64,000 nucleotides of DNA from Frateuria edaphi (GTDB lineage: Bacteria > Pseudomonadota > Gammaproteobacteria > Xanthomonadales > Rhodanobacteraceae). The number at the start of each line of letters is the position of its first letter. Within the stretch, counting starts at the first letter, position 1. The position numbers were made by a program, and so were the translations under genes. The notes under the pieces are model-generated. The model was not told the origin of the DNA and made no database searches. It worked only from the letters and a program-made list of their open reading frames with translations. The DNA lies in the NCBI RefSeq assembly GCF_021117405.1, contig NZ_CP088251.1, positions 1,116,001-1,180,000 on the forward strand. The letters are read 5' to 3'. Positions 26,888 through 36,247 of this stretch are shown here, one piece after another.

Positions 26888-27835
26888 ATGCACAGCCACG
26901 AAAACACCGCCCGCCTGTTGCCCGACGTCGCTGGCCAGGCGCAGCCGCACCTGGCCGGGGCGCTGGACTGGGTGGGCATGGACGGCATCGAGGTACCGGT
27001 GCGCTTCGATGCCGGCGACGGCAATGTGGAGCGGGCCAGTGCGCAGGTGGGCGCGTTCGTCAACCTGACCCGGCCGGACAAGCGTGGCATCCACATGTCG
27101 CGGCTCTATCTGCTGGTCGACAGGCACCTCAGCGCCAAGCCCCTGGATGCGGCGATGATCGAGGCGCTGCTGCAGGCGTTCCTCGAATCCCACAGGGATC
27201 TTTCCGACCGCGCCCGCATCAGTATCCGCTTCGACCATCTGGTGCGTCGGGAGGCCTTGCGCAGCGGCAACAGCGGCTGGCGTGCCTACCCGGTGTCGAT
27301 CGAGGCGAGTCTGGGCGCCGACGGTTTCCAGCTCGAACTCGGCACCGAGGTGGTCTATTCCTCCACCTGTCCGGCATCGGCTGCGCTGTCGCGGCAGCTC
27401 ATCCAGGAACAGTTCTCGCGGGATTTCGATGCCTCCAGGCCGGTCGACCATGCGGCCGTCATGGCCTGGCTGGGCAGCGAGCAGGGCATCGTCGCCACGC
27501 CGCATGCGCAACGCAGCGTCGCGCGGTTGCTGGTGCGCCTGGCCGACGGCGTCGGCTTCGACCTGATCTCCACACTCGATCGCGTCGAACGGGCGCTGGG
27601 CACGCCGGTGCAGACGGCAGTCAAGCGCGAGGATGAACAGGCCTTCGCGCTGGCCAACGGCGGCAACCTGATGTTCTGCGAGGACGCCGCGCGGCGGATC
27701 CAGAAAGCGCTGGACGCCGACCCGCGCATCGCCGATTTCCACGTGCGGCTGGAACACCAGGAAAGCCTGCACCCGCACGACGCGGTGGCCTACGCCAGCA
27801 AGGGCGTGCCGGGCGGCTACGGCTCCGCCGCGTAA
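26888..27835 (+). CDS. folE2: GTP cyclohydrolase FolE2 (type IB)
   Basis: The 315-residue enzyme makes 7,8-dihydroneopterin triphosphate from GTP, the first step of folate synthesis. It belongs to the zinc-independent FolE2 family, with the signatures KRGIHMSRLY and a conserved Cys in VVYSSTCPASAALSRQL. FolE2 often backs up FolE when zinc is scarce, but I saw no clear Zur operator in the 122 bases upstream. The start at 26888 follows CAAGGACATCCC; the frame is open upstream without similarity. Confidence 0.95.
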   Translation: MHSHENTARLLPDVAGQAQPHLAGALDWVGMDGIEVPVRFDAGDGNVERASAQVGAFVNLTRPDKRGIHMSRLYLLVDRHLSAKPLDAAMIEALLQAFLESHRDLSDRARISIRFDHLVRREALRSGNSGWRAYPVSIEASLGADGFQLELGTEVVYSSTCPASAALSRQLIQEQFSRDFDASRPVDHAAVMAWLGSEQGIVATPHAQRSVARLLVRLADGVGFDLISTLDRVERALGTPVQTAVKREDEQAFALANGGNLMFCEDAARRIQKALDADPRIADFHVRLEHQESLHPHDAVAYASKGVPGGYGSAA

Positions 27836-27954
27836 TCGGATCCTTTTCCCGCATTCGGGGAAATTGACAGCGGCCCCTTTTGCGGTCCGGATGCCCGAAT
27901 GGCAATCCGCCACATCCGGACGACGCTGCCCTGCCGCCCTGGCCATCCGTTACA

Positions 27955-28215
27955 TCAGCGCTCCCCGTGGGAACGGCAGCGCGTCAAATGGAAATGCGCG
28001 GGAACCGGGTCTTCGCCACCGTCGCACAGCGGCTGGCAGCGAAGGATGCGCCACAGCGCCAGCACGCTGCCGCGCAGAGGACCGAAGCGCACGATGGCAA
28101 TCCGTGCATAATCGGAACAACTGGGATGGAAGCGGCAACGCTGACCCAGCAGGGGGCTCAACAAGCGTTTGTAAGCGCCAAGCAGGAGGAGCAGGAATCG
28201 GGTCACTTCGTTCAC
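27955..28215 (-). CDS. yidD: YidD-like membrane protein insertion efficiency factor
   Basis: The 86-residue protein has the UPF0161/YidD core: [30 protein letters not shown] and [17 protein letters not shown], including the conserved cysteines. YidD helps membrane protein insertion with YidC. It begins with GTG. It is usually between rnpA and yidC at the rpmH locus; here it stands alone, convergent with folE2 and divergent from the dksA-like gene. Confidence 0.92.
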   Translation of the reverse strand: MNEVTRFLLLLLGAYKRLLSPLLGQRCRFHPSCSDYARIAIVRFGPLRGSVLALWRILRCQPLCDGGEDPVPAHFHLTRCRSHGER

Positions 28216-28267
28216 GCAGCCAGAACGGCTCGCGGCATGTAGTGCCTTGAAGTATTCCAGATGCCTG

Positions 28268-28296
28268 TTGATGGTGTAAGACGCATGGGCTATAAC
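28268..28296 (+). promoter_or_regulatory. Sigma-70 promoter of the dksA-like gene
   Basis: TTGATG (28268-28273), a 17-base spacer and TATAAC (28291-28296) form a near-consensus promoter. It would start transcription near 28303, about 27 bases before the ATG. Confidence 0.75.
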
Positions 28297-28329
28297 ACCC
28301 GGCCGCCACGGCCAAAACGGTGAAGGGAA

Positions 28330-29568
28330 ATGGCGAAAACGACGCGTAGTTCGACCGCCGCCAAGGCGCAGAAAGGGAAGACTGCGGGAAAGGCGAAAGA
28401 AGCCAGGACGACCAAGCCCAAGGTCGCCGCAGCCCGGGCCGGCAAGAGCGCTGCCACCGCCAAGAAGGCCGCGCCCGCCCGCAAGCCGGCCGCCAAACCG
28501 GCGTCGGCGAAGAAGCCCGTTGCGCGCAAGCCGGTCGCCGGCAAGGCCGCCGCGAAGCCGTCGACCAAGCCGGCCAGCAAGGCCGTGGCAAAGAAGGCTC
28601 CGGCCAAAAAGGCGCCTGCCGCCAAGACACCTGCCAAGAGCGCCGCGCGCAAGCCGGCTCCGGCGGTGAAGAAGGCCACGCCTGCCGCCAAGGCCAAGCC
28701 GGCACCGAAGGTCGCGGCCAGGAAGCCGGTCAAGCCCCAGCCGAAGGCCGCGCCGAAGAAGATGGCGAAGCCGGCAGCCAAGGTGGCCCCGAAGAAAGCG
28801 GCACCTGCCAAGCCGGTGGCAACGCCTGCGAAGAAGGCAGTCGCGAAACCGGCTGCGCCGCAGCCGTACAAGATCGTGAGCAAGCCCGCCGCAAAACCGG
28901 GCAAGCCATCATCGGCGCGACCGGCGACACCGGCGGTCGCGACCAGGCAAACATCTCCATCACCCGCCGTTGCGCCCATGAAGGGCAAAGTGGCGAGTGC
29001 CGTCGCCATGGTGACCCCACGCGTGGCCACGGCCACCGCCCGCCATACCCCACCCAAGAAACAGAAGACCCCGCAGTCCTCAATGAATAATTCCGCTACA
29101 ACTCTCGACAATGGCGTGACCCGCGAGGATGGCCGTTACGCCCTGCCTTCCACCATCAACATCGACCTGCCCAAGGGTTACCGTCCCTCGAACGACGAGG
29201 AGTACATGAGCCCCAAGCACCTCGCCTACTTCCGCAACAAGTTGCGGGACTGGCGCGACCAGCTGGTCGAGGAATCGCGCCAGACGATGGAAAACCTGCG
29301 CGACGAAGTGCGCGACGTCGGTGACGAGGCCGAGCGTGCCACCCGCGAAACGGAAAACTCGCTCGAGCTGCGCACCCGCGACCGCTATCGCAAGCTGATC
29401 TCCAAGATCGACAAGGCCCTGCGCCGGATCGAGGAAGGTCGTTACGGCTATTGCGAGGAGACCGACGAGGAAATCGGCCTGGAGCGCCTGGACGCCCGCC
29501 CGATCGCCACGCTGTCGCTCGACGCGCAGGAGCGTCGCGAGCATCTGCAGAAGCAGATGGGCGACTGA
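28330..29568 (+). CDS. dksA: DksA-family RNA polymerase-binding factor with long Lys/Ala/Pro-rich N-terminal domain
   Basis: The 412-residue protein has about 250 residues of low-complexity Lys/Ala/Pro sequence resembling histone H1 or AlgP. A DksA-like domain follows (about 275-412): the coiled-coil with [20 protein letters not shown] and the C-terminal [20 protein letters not shown]. The zinc-finger region retains only Cys375; the other three Cys positions are Thr, Leu/Ser and Ala. It is thus a zinc-free, redox-simplified DksA. It should bind the RNA polymerase secondary channel with ppGpp, and the tail may bind DNA. An in-frame ATG at 29083 could give a 161-residue normal-sized DksA, but its ribosome-binding site is weak. 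A strong promoter precedes and a terminator follows. Confidence 0.92.
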   Translation: MAKTTRSSTAAKAQKGKTAGKAKEARTTKPKVAAARAGKSAATAKKAAPARKPAAKPASAKKPVARKPVAGKAAAKPSTKPASKAVAKKAPAKKAPAAKTPAKSAARKPAPAVKKATPAAKAKPAPKVAARKPVKPQPKAAPKKMAKPAAKVAPKKAAPAKPVATPAKKAVAKPAAPQPYKIVSKPAAKPGKPSSARPATPAVATRQTSPSPAVAPMKGKVASAVAMVTPRVATATARHTPPKKQKTPQSSMNNSATTLDNGVTREDGRYALPSTINIDLPKGYRPSNDEEYMSPKHLAYFRNKLRDWRDQLVEESRQTMENLRDEVRDVGDEAERATRETENSLELRTRDRYRKLISKIDKALRRIEEGRYGYCEETDEEIGLERLDARPIATLSLDAQERREHLQKQMGD

Positions 29569-29588
29569 CGTCATCGATCCGATCGAGA

Positions 29589-29620
29589 CGAAGCCCCGCG
29601 CAATGCGGGGCTTCGAGTTT
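29589..29620 (+). terminator. Intrinsic terminator after the dksA-like gene
   Basis: CGAAGCCCCGC and GCGGGGCTTCG form an 11-bp stem with a GCAAT loop, followed by AGTTT. The T run is short. Confidence 0.8.
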
Positions 29621-29639
29621 CAGACAGGTAGCATTCCCT

Positions 29640-29695
29640 TGTAGGAGCGCATCTGCGCGACAGCCACGGATCCTGTCGCGCAGGTGCGCCTTCCA
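29640..29695. repeat. GTAG-type intergenic palindromic repeat, copy 3
   Basis: It starts TGTAGGAGCGCATCTGCGCGAC and ends GTCGCGCAGGTGCGCC followed by TTCCA, an imperfect inverted copy around a GGATCC-centred loop. It is the third member of the family also found near 12583 and 18832. Confidence 0.7.
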
Positions 29696-29701
29696 GGAAG
29701 T

Positions 29702-30130
29702 TCAGGCCTGCGCTTGCGCCGCGTAACCCTTGAGCTTGGCCAGCATCGCCGTCAGGCCATTGGAACGCGTCGGAGAGAGATGCTTGGCCAGGCCGATCGA
29801 CTGAACGAACTCGGGCTCGGTCGCGAGGATCTCGGCGGCCGGCCGATCCGAGTACACGCGCAGCACCAGTGCGATCAGACCGGACACGATGGCCGAATCG
29901 CTGGTTGCGGTGAAATGCATTTTCTCCGAGTCGCCATCGGGGACCAGCCACACCATCGACTGGCAGCCGTGCACCCGGTGCTCCTCGGTCTTGCGCTCCT
30001 CCGGGAAGGGCGGCAGCTGTTTGCCCAGGTCGATCAGATACTGGTAGCGCTCGGACCAGTCGCTGAAGAAGGCGAATTCCTCGGCAATGTCGAGCTGCGC
30101 CTGCGCGGCGCTGGGGGTAGTGGTGTTCAT
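29702..30130 (-). CDS. sufE: SufE-family sulfur acceptor protein
   Basis: The 142-residue protein takes persulfide sulfur from a SufS-type cysteine desulfurase for Fe-S cluster assembly. The acceptor Cys is in the conserved VHGCQSMVWL. FFSDWSERYQYLIDLGKQLPP and the C-terminal GLAKHLSPTRSNGL match SufE. No suf operon is adjacent. The ATG giving MNTTTPSAAQ was chosen; upstream residues in frame are not family-like. Confidence 0.93.
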   Translation of the reverse strand: MNTTTPSAAQAQLDIAEEFAFFSDWSERYQYLIDLGKQLPPFPEERKTEEHRVHGCQSMVWLVPDGDSEKMHFTATSDSAIVSGLIALVLRVYSDRPAAEILATEPEFVQSIGLAKHLSPTRSNGLTAMLAKLKGYAAQAQA

Positions 30131-30257
30131 GCGGACATTATCGCGCAGCGCGACGCGACGGGCAGGGTCGCCTGCAGGAGTCCGCTTGAGCGCGATGCCT
30201 TGTTCCGGATGGACGCAAAAATGCATCGCCGCGCAAGCGGACTCGTGAGGAGAGCCG

Positions 30258-31625
<1,368 letters not shown>

Positions 31626-31868
31626 CGGAGGTGTCGGGGGCGCGGCCAAGCCGCGCATCTTAGCAGGCAGCTTTCAGCTTCCTCGCGCTCCGGGGGCCGA
31701 GGGGCGAAGGGCGGGCTCGCCGGGAACCCGGGGGCTCAGGAAACCGACAGATCCTGAACGGACCCGGTGCGGCCGGTCATCCGCCGAGTGCTCTAAGCGT
31801 TGATTCAGCGTGAATTTGTTGCAATGACAATCGCGCAGAAGCGCATTACGGACCATGCTGGAGGTCCC

Positions 31869-32405
31869 ATGACCAAGATGTTTCTCCCCGTTCTCGCGCT
31901 CGTTCTCGCCACTGGCGCCGTTCAAGCGCAGGACGGGCGGTATGCCGAAGGCGACGACGCGAACACCCACTACGGCTGGGCCGACGTATTGCGCGTCGAT
32001 CCGGTGTACGGCGTCGCCCGTAGCGAAGTGCCGCGGCAGGAGTGCTATGACGAGCCCGTGGTGCGTCGCGAAGGCGGCGGCAACACCACCGCGGGCACCG
32101 TGCTTGGCGCGGTGATCGGCGGCGTGCTCGGCAACACCGTCGGCAAGGGCGACGGCCGCAAGGCGGCCACGGTCGCCGGCGCGGTGGCCGGTGGCGCCGT
32201 TGGCCACGGCGTGGCCGGCCGCGGCGAGCGCGAGTACGACGACACGGTGACCCGCTGTCGCCAGGTCAGCTCGGTCAGCGAGCAGCGCCGCCTGATGGGT
32301 TACGACGTCGAATACCGCTACCACGGCGACGTCTACGTCTCGCGACTGAACTACGATCCGGGCGAGCGGCTGCGGGTGCGCGTGAGCGTCGCCCCGGCCG
32401 AATAA
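31869..32405 (+). CDS. Glycine-zipper 2TM-domain envelope protein
   Basis: The 178-residue exported protein has a signal peptide (MTKMFLPVLALVLATGAVQAQ). A central glycine-zipper follows (AGTVLGAVIGGVLGNTVGKG...AATVAGAVAGGAVGHG, about residues 75-120) of the SlyB/UmoD/RcnB-like type. The C-terminal domain is charged and Tyr-rich, with CRQVSSVSEQRRLMGYDVEYRY. Such proteins sit in the periplasm or outer membrane and are often stress-linked. GGAGGTCCC precedes the ATG; a terminator follows. Confidence 0.88.
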   Translation: MTKMFLPVLALVLATGAVQAQDGRYAEGDDANTHYGWADVLRVDPVYGVARSEVPRQECYDEPVVRREGGGNTTAGTVLGAVIGGVLGNTVGKGDGRKAATVAGAVAGGAVGHGVAGRGEREYDDTVTRCRQVSSVSEQRRLMGYDVEYRYHGDVYVSRLNYDPGERLRVRVSVAPAE

Positions 32406-32421
32406 CAGGCCCTGCGCCACG

Positions 32422-32454
32422 AAGCCGCCGCCTCCGGGCGGCGGTTTTCGTTTT
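32422..32454 (+). terminator. Intrinsic terminator after the glycine-zipper gene
   Basis: CCGCCGCC and GGCGGCGG pair around a TCCG loop, followed by TTTTCGTTTT, just 20 bases after the stop. Confidence 0.85.
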
Positions 32455-32507
32455 GGCCGTCCGTTTGTATGGACGTCCAAAAAAAGTTGTTGCGCCGCCA
32501 CACGAAT

Positions 32508-32524
32508 GCCGGCATGATGCCGGC
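32508..32524. promoter_or_regulatory. Palindrome upstream of the arginine leader
   Basis: GCCGGCAT, one base, ATGCCGGC: a perfect 8-bp inverted repeat 20 bases before the leader ATG. It could be an operator or a hairpin at the 5' end of the leader RNA. It does not look like an E. coli ARG box. Confidence 0.4.
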
Positions 32525-32543
32525 TCCCCTGTCCGGAACCGCC

Positions 32544-32648
32544 ATGTCCGCAGCCGTCTACACCGCTACCGTGCTTACCAGCGCCCGTATGGCCGCTGGC
32601 ATGACCTCGCGTGCGCGCCGACCGCTGGTCCGACATCCGGCCGGGTAG
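32544..32648 (+). CDS. Putative 34-residue arginine-operon leader peptide
   Basis: A short ORF, from ATG at 32544 to TAG at 32646-32648, encodes a 34-residue peptide ending SRARRPLVRHPAG. It holds five Arg codons; four (codons 23, 25, 26 and 30: CGT, CGC, CGA, CGA) are in the last twelve codons. Two are CGA, which is rare in the neighbouring genes. Its final three codons and the T of its stop overlap a segment that can pair with the terminator ahead of argF'. The position, Arg clustering and overlap suggest a ribosome-mediated attenuator. The ribosome-binding site is weak and Ala is more frequent overall (8), so translation is unproven. Confidence 0.5.
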   Translation: MSAAVYTATVLTSARMAAGMTSRARRPLVRHPAG

Positions 32649-32711
32649 GCTGTCGCTGCACGCGCAACTGGCGCAACGACGAACAAACCCGGCCACCGCG
32701 CCGGGTTTTTT
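32639..32711 (+). promoter_or_regulatory. Candidate transcription attenuator of the arginine operon
   Basis: The intrinsic terminator is a perfect 9-bp stem, AAACCCGGC (32685-32693) and GCCGGGTTT (32700-32708), with a six-base loop and a T6GT4 tail. Upstream, GGCCGGGT (32639-32646) is the exact complement of ACCCGGCC (32687-32694), so it can form a mutually exclusive antiterminator using the terminator's 5' arm. The antiterminator's 5' strand lies in the last codons of the leader ORF. A ribosome finishing the leader would mask it, while one stalled at the Arg codons would expose it. Confidence 0.6.
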
Positions 32712-32715
32712 GTTT
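32685..32715 (+). terminator. Intrinsic terminator in the arg leader (attenuator terminator)
   Basis: It is a perfect 9-bp GC-rich stem with a CACCGC loop, then TTTTTTGTTTT. There is no full-length gene directly upstream that it would serve, only the 34-codon leader. argF' begins 114 bases further on. Confidence 0.85.
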
Positions 32716-32785
32716 TCAAGAAGCCCGCCGCGGTCGCCCCCGACCCGAGTTGCTTGTGCGCAGGTCGATCTGCGCAGAAGCAAAC

Positions 32786-32805
32786 AGCGGCCATCCATGG
32801 CCGCT
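32786..32805 (+). other. Second hairpin between the leader terminator and argF'
   Basis: AGCGGCCAT, CC, ATGGCCGCT is a perfect inverted repeat, 24 bases before the argF' ATG and close to its AGAGG ribosome-binding site. It lacks a T run (CTCTTCAC follows), so it is more likely an RNA-stability or translation element than a terminator. Confidence 0.5.
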
Positions 32806-32828
32806 CTCTTCACAAGAGGCACCCGCCG

Positions 32829-33833
32829 ATGGCCCTTCGACATTTCCTCACGACCCAGGACTACAGCCGCGCCGAGATCGACGCCCTGCTGGAGCAGGCT
32901 GCCGCTTTCAAGCGATCGCCGCGTGGCCAGCAGCTGGCCGGCAAGTCCATCGCGCTCCTGTTCTTCAATCCCTCGATGCGCACGCGCACCAGCTTCGAGC
33001 TGGGCGCGTTCCATCTCGGCGGCCACGCGATCGTGCTTGCGCCGGGCAAGGACGCCTGGCCGATCGAGTTCGAGGTGGGCACCGTGATGGACGGCGAGGC
33101 GGAGGAACACATCGCCGAAGTCGCGCGCGTGCTCAGCCGTTACGTCGACCTGATCGCCGTGCGCGCCTTCCCGAAGTTCCAGGACTGGTCGGTGGACCGC
33201 GAGGACCGCGTCATCAAGGCGTTCGCCCGCTACGCCACCGTGCCGGTGATCAACATGGAAACGATCACCCATCCCTGCCAGGAACTGGCGCATGCGCTGG
33301 CGCTGAAAGAACACCTGGGTGACCTGCAGAACAGGAAGTACGTGCTGACCTGGACCTATCACCCCAAGCCGCTCAACACCGCCGTGGCGAACTCGGCGCT
33401 GCTGATCGCGACCAAGCTCGGCATGGACGTGACCCTGCTGTGCCCCACGCCCGAGTACGTGCTCGACGAGCGCTACATGGAGGCCGGTCGCCAGAACGCC
33501 GCGCAGAACGGTGGCTCGCTGAAGGTCAGCCACGACATCGAAGAAGCCTATCGCGGCGCCCACGTCGTCTACGCCAAGAGCTGGGGCGCGCTGCCGTACT
33601 TCGGCCGCTGGGAGCAGGAAAAGCCGATCCGCGAGGCACACCGCCACTTCATGGTGGACGAGGCCAAGATGGCATTGACCGACAACGGCCTGTTCAGCCA
33701 TTGCCTGCCGCTTCGCCGCAACGTCAAGGCGACCGACGGGGTGATGGATGCGCCCTACTGCATCGCCATCGACGAAGCCGAAAACCGCCTGCACGTGCAG
33801 AAGGCCGTAATGGCCTCGCTGCTTGCTTCTTGA
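32829..33833 (+). CDS. argF': N-acetylornithine carbamoyltransferase (AOTCase, ArgF')
   Basis: The 334-residue enzyme carbamoylates N-acetylornithine to N-acetylcitrulline, the Xanthomonas-type route. The carbamoyl-phosphate loop is [15 protein letters not shown], the HPCQE motif replaces the OTCase HPTQ, and [14 protein letters not shown] contains Lys300. Lys300 aligns with the carboxylated Lys302 of the X. campestris enzyme. Glu92 is present, the residue known to favour acetyl- over succinyl-ornithine. The neighbouring ArgE'-type deacetylase and fused NAGK/S support this over OTCase. It is the first gene of the arg operon, with AGAGG before the ATG. Confidence 0.94.
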   Translation: MALRHFLTTQDYSRAEIDALLEQAAAFKRSPRGQQLAGKSIALLFFNPSMRTRTSFELGAFHLGGHAIVLAPGKDAWPIEFEVGTVMDGEAEEHIAEVARVLSRYVDLIAVRAFPKFQDWSVDREDRVIKAFARYATVPVINMETITHPCQELAHALALKEHLGDLQNRKYVLTWTYHPKPLNTAVANSALLIATKLGMDVTLLCPTPEYVLDERYMEAGRQNAAQNGGSLKVSHDIEEAYRGAHVVYAKSWGALPYFGRWEQEKPIREAHRHFMVDEAKMALTDNGLFSHCLPLRRNVKATDGVMDAPYCIAIDEAENRLHVQKAVMASLLAS

Positions 33834-33858
33834 CCGCCCGATCCGAACGAGACAACCC

Positions 33859-35064
33859 ATGAGCCAGCAAGACATCGTCCTCGCCTTTTCCGGCGGCCTC
33901 GACACCAGCTTCTGCGTGCCCTACCTCAAGGAACAGGGCTTCAACGTGCATACCGTGTTCGCCGACACCGGCGGCGTGGATGACGAGGAGCGCGCCTTCA
34001 TCGAACACCGCGCCGCGGAACTCGGCGTGGCCAGCCATCTCACCGTCGACGGCGGCCCCGCGATCTGGAACGGCTTCGTCAAACCGTTCGTGTGGGCAGG
34101 CGAGGGCTACCAGGGCCAGTACCCTCTGCTGGTCTCCGACCGCTACCTGATCGTGGAAGCTGCCCTCGCGCGGTGCGCCGAGCTGGGCACCAACGCGATC
34201 GCGCACGGCTGCACCGGCATGGGCAACGACCAGGTGCGCTTCGACCTTGCGGTGAAGGCGCTGGGCGACTACCGCATCGTGGCGCCGATCCGCGAGATCC
34301 AGAAGCAGCACACCCAGACCCGCGCCTATGAACAGAAGTACCTGGAAGAGCGCGGCTTCGGCGTGCGCGCCAAGCAGCAGGCCTACACCATCAACGAGAA
34401 CCTGCTGGGCGTGACCATGTCAGGCGGCGAGATCGACAAGTGGCAGACGCCGGGCGAGGGCGCGCGTGGGTGGTGCAAGCCGCGCGCCGAATGGCCGTCC
34501 GGACCGCTTGCAGTAAAGGTGGGTTTCGAGCGCGGCGAAGCAGTGAGCCTGGACGGCGAACGCCTGCCGGGGCACCGGCTTCTGGCAAAGCTCAACGCGT
34601 TGTTCGCGCGTTACGGCGTCGGCCGTGGCATGTATACCGGCGACACGACCATCGGCCTAAAGGGCCGCATCGTGTTCGAGGCGCCCGGCCTGTTCGCGCT
34701 GCTGGCAGCCCATCGCGCGCTGGAGGAGGCCGTGCTCTCCAAACAGCAGAACCGGTTCAAGCCCGAAGTGGCGCGCAAGTGGGTGGAAGTCGTGTACGAG
34801 GGCTTTTTCCACGATCCGTTGAAGACCGACCTGGAAGCCTTCCTGGCTTCCAGCCAGGCCACCGTCAATGGCGTCGTGACGCTGCAGACCCATGGCGGCA
34901 CGGTCGAGGCGGTAGCGGTGGAATCGCCGCACATCCTCAACGCCAAGGGCGCCACCTACGCGCAGTCGGCCGACTGGGGCGTGGAGGAGGCGGAAGGCTT
35001 CATCAAGCTGTTCGGCATGAGTTCGACGCTGTGGGCGGAAGTGAACCGGAGCGCCAAGGTATGA
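33859..35064 (+). CDS. argG: Argininosuccinate synthase
   Basis: The 401-residue enzyme joins citrulline and aspartate using ATP. The ATP-binding P-loop is [17 protein letters not shown], and the [15 protein letters not shown] motif is typical. In this pathway it acts after deacetylation of acetylcitrulline. It belongs to the diverged Xanthomonas-type branch rather than the E. coli 447-residue type. It starts 25 bases after argF'. Confidence 0.95.
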   Translation: MSQQDIVLAFSGGLDTSFCVPYLKEQGFNVHTVFADTGGVDDEERAFIEHRAAELGVASHLTVDGGPAIWNGFVKPFVWAGEGYQGQYPLLVSDRYLIVEAALARCAELGTNAIAHGCTGMGNDQVRFDLAVKALGDYRIVAPIREIQKQHTQTRAYEQKYLEERGFGVRAKQQAYTINENLLGVTMSGGEIDKWQTPGEGARGWCKPRAEWPSGPLAVKVGFERGEAVSLDGERLPGHRLLAKLNALFARYGVGRGMYTGDTTIGLKGRIVFEAPGLFALLAAHRALEEAVLSKQQNRFKPEVARKWVEVVYEGFFHDPLKTDLEAFLASSQATVNGVVTLQTHGGTVEAVAVESPHILNAKGATYAQSADWGVEEAEGFIKLFGMSSTLWAEVNRSAKV

Positions 35065-35128
35065 GCACCACGCTCATTTCTATCCGCCCTCCCGCAGGGA
35101 TAGGAACTTTGCCTCCGTGGGGCGTGTG

Positions 35129-36247
35129 ATGGGCACCTTGCTGGATGCCACGCTGGAGCACCTGCGCGCGCTGGTCGCCTTCGACACGCGCAATCCGCCG
35201 CGGGCCATCGGCACGGGCGGGATGTTCGATTACCTGCGCGCACAGCTGCCCGGTTTCGACGTGACGGTGACCGATCATGGTGCCGGCGCCGTGACCTTGC
35301 ATGCCGTGCGCGGCCAGCCGCGGCTCTTGTTCAACGTGCATCTGGACACGGTGCCCGACTCGCCCGCTTGGAGCGCCGACCCGCACGTGCTGCGTGTCGA
35401 GGACGACCGTGCCATCGGCCTGGGCGCCTGCGACATCAAGGGCGCCGCGGCCGCGCTGCTGGCGGTGGCGCAGGCCACGGACGGCCCGCTGGCGTTGCTG
35501 TTCTCCACCGACGAGGAAGCCAATGACGCGCGCTGCATCGCCGGCTTCCTGCACGCCTTTGCCCCGGTCGCGGAGGGAACTCCCTACGAAGCCGTGATCG
35601 TGGCCGAGCCCACCCAGGGCGAGGCGGTGCTGGCACACCGGGGTATCCAGTCCGTGCTGATGCGCTTCGCCGGCCACGCGGGGCACGCCTCGGGCGAGCA
35701 GAAACCTGCCGACAGCGCCTTGCACCAGGCCATGCGCTGGGGCGCGGCGGCGCTGGACTTCGTGGCCGCGCAATCGCATGAGCGCTTCGGCGGCCTGACC
35801 GGCCTGCGCTTCAACATCGGTCGCGTGGAAGGCGGCATCAAGGCGAACGTGATCGCCCCGGCCGCCGAGGTGCGTTTCGGCTTCCGGTCGTTGCCGACCA
35901 TGGATCCGGACGCGCTGCTCGATCGTTTCCGCCACCTCGGGCAAGTGCCGCCGGTGCACTTCGAGGAAACCTTCCGCGGCAGCTCGCTGCCGGCCGGCGA
36001 TACCGCCAGCGCCGAGGCAAGGCGACTGGTGGCGCGCGACCTGGCGGACGAGCTGGAGATCCCGGTCGGCAACGCGGTGGATTTCTGGACCGAAGCGGCG
36101 CTGTTCTCCGCAGCCGGCTATACCGCCTTCGTCTACGGCCCGGGCGACATCGCCCAGGCGCACAGCGCGGACGAATGGGTCGCGCTCGACCAACTGCGGC
36201 AATACGCAGACAACCTCTACCGGATCGTGAGCCGTGGAAACGCATAA
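35129..36247 (+). CDS. argE': Acetylcitrulline deacetylase (M20 family, ArgE')
   Basis: The 372-residue M20 metallopeptidase-fold deacetylase shows the metal motifs [11 protein letters not shown] (HxD), [14 protein letters not shown] and [11 protein letters not shown]. In Xanthomonas the enzyme at this position hydrolyses N-acetylcitrulline made by AOTCase, and the same gene order argues for that activity here. The ATG at 35129 was chosen over the GTG at 35117. Its stop overlaps the next gene's GTG start by 14 bases. A CTATCC/GGATAG hairpin lies in the argG-argE' gap. Confidence 0.92.
   Translation: MGTLLDATLEHLRALVAFDTRNPPRAIGTGGMFDYLRAQLPGFDVTVTDHGAGAVTLHAVRGQPRLLFNVHLDTVPDSPAWSADPHVLRVEDDRAIGLGACDIKGAAAALLAVAQATDGPLALLFSTDEEANDARCIAGFLHAFAPVAEGTPYEAVIVAEPTQGEAVLAHRGIQSVLMRFAGHAGHASGEQKPADSALHQAMRWGAAALDFVAAQSHERFGGLTGLRFNIGRVEGGIKANVIAPAAEVRFGFRSLPTMDPDALLDRFRHLGQVPPVHFEETFRGSSLPAGDTASAEARRLVARDLADELEIPVGNAVDFWTEAALFSAAGYTAFVYGPGDIAQAHSADEWVALDQLRQYADNLYRIVSRGNA

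Noticed and set aside
28330..29080. The Lys/Ala/Pro-rich sequence as a separate histone-like gene (AlgP)
   Set aside because: It is in frame with the DksA domain without a stop, and the only strong promoter and ribosome-binding site are at 28330, so a fusion is the simplest reading.
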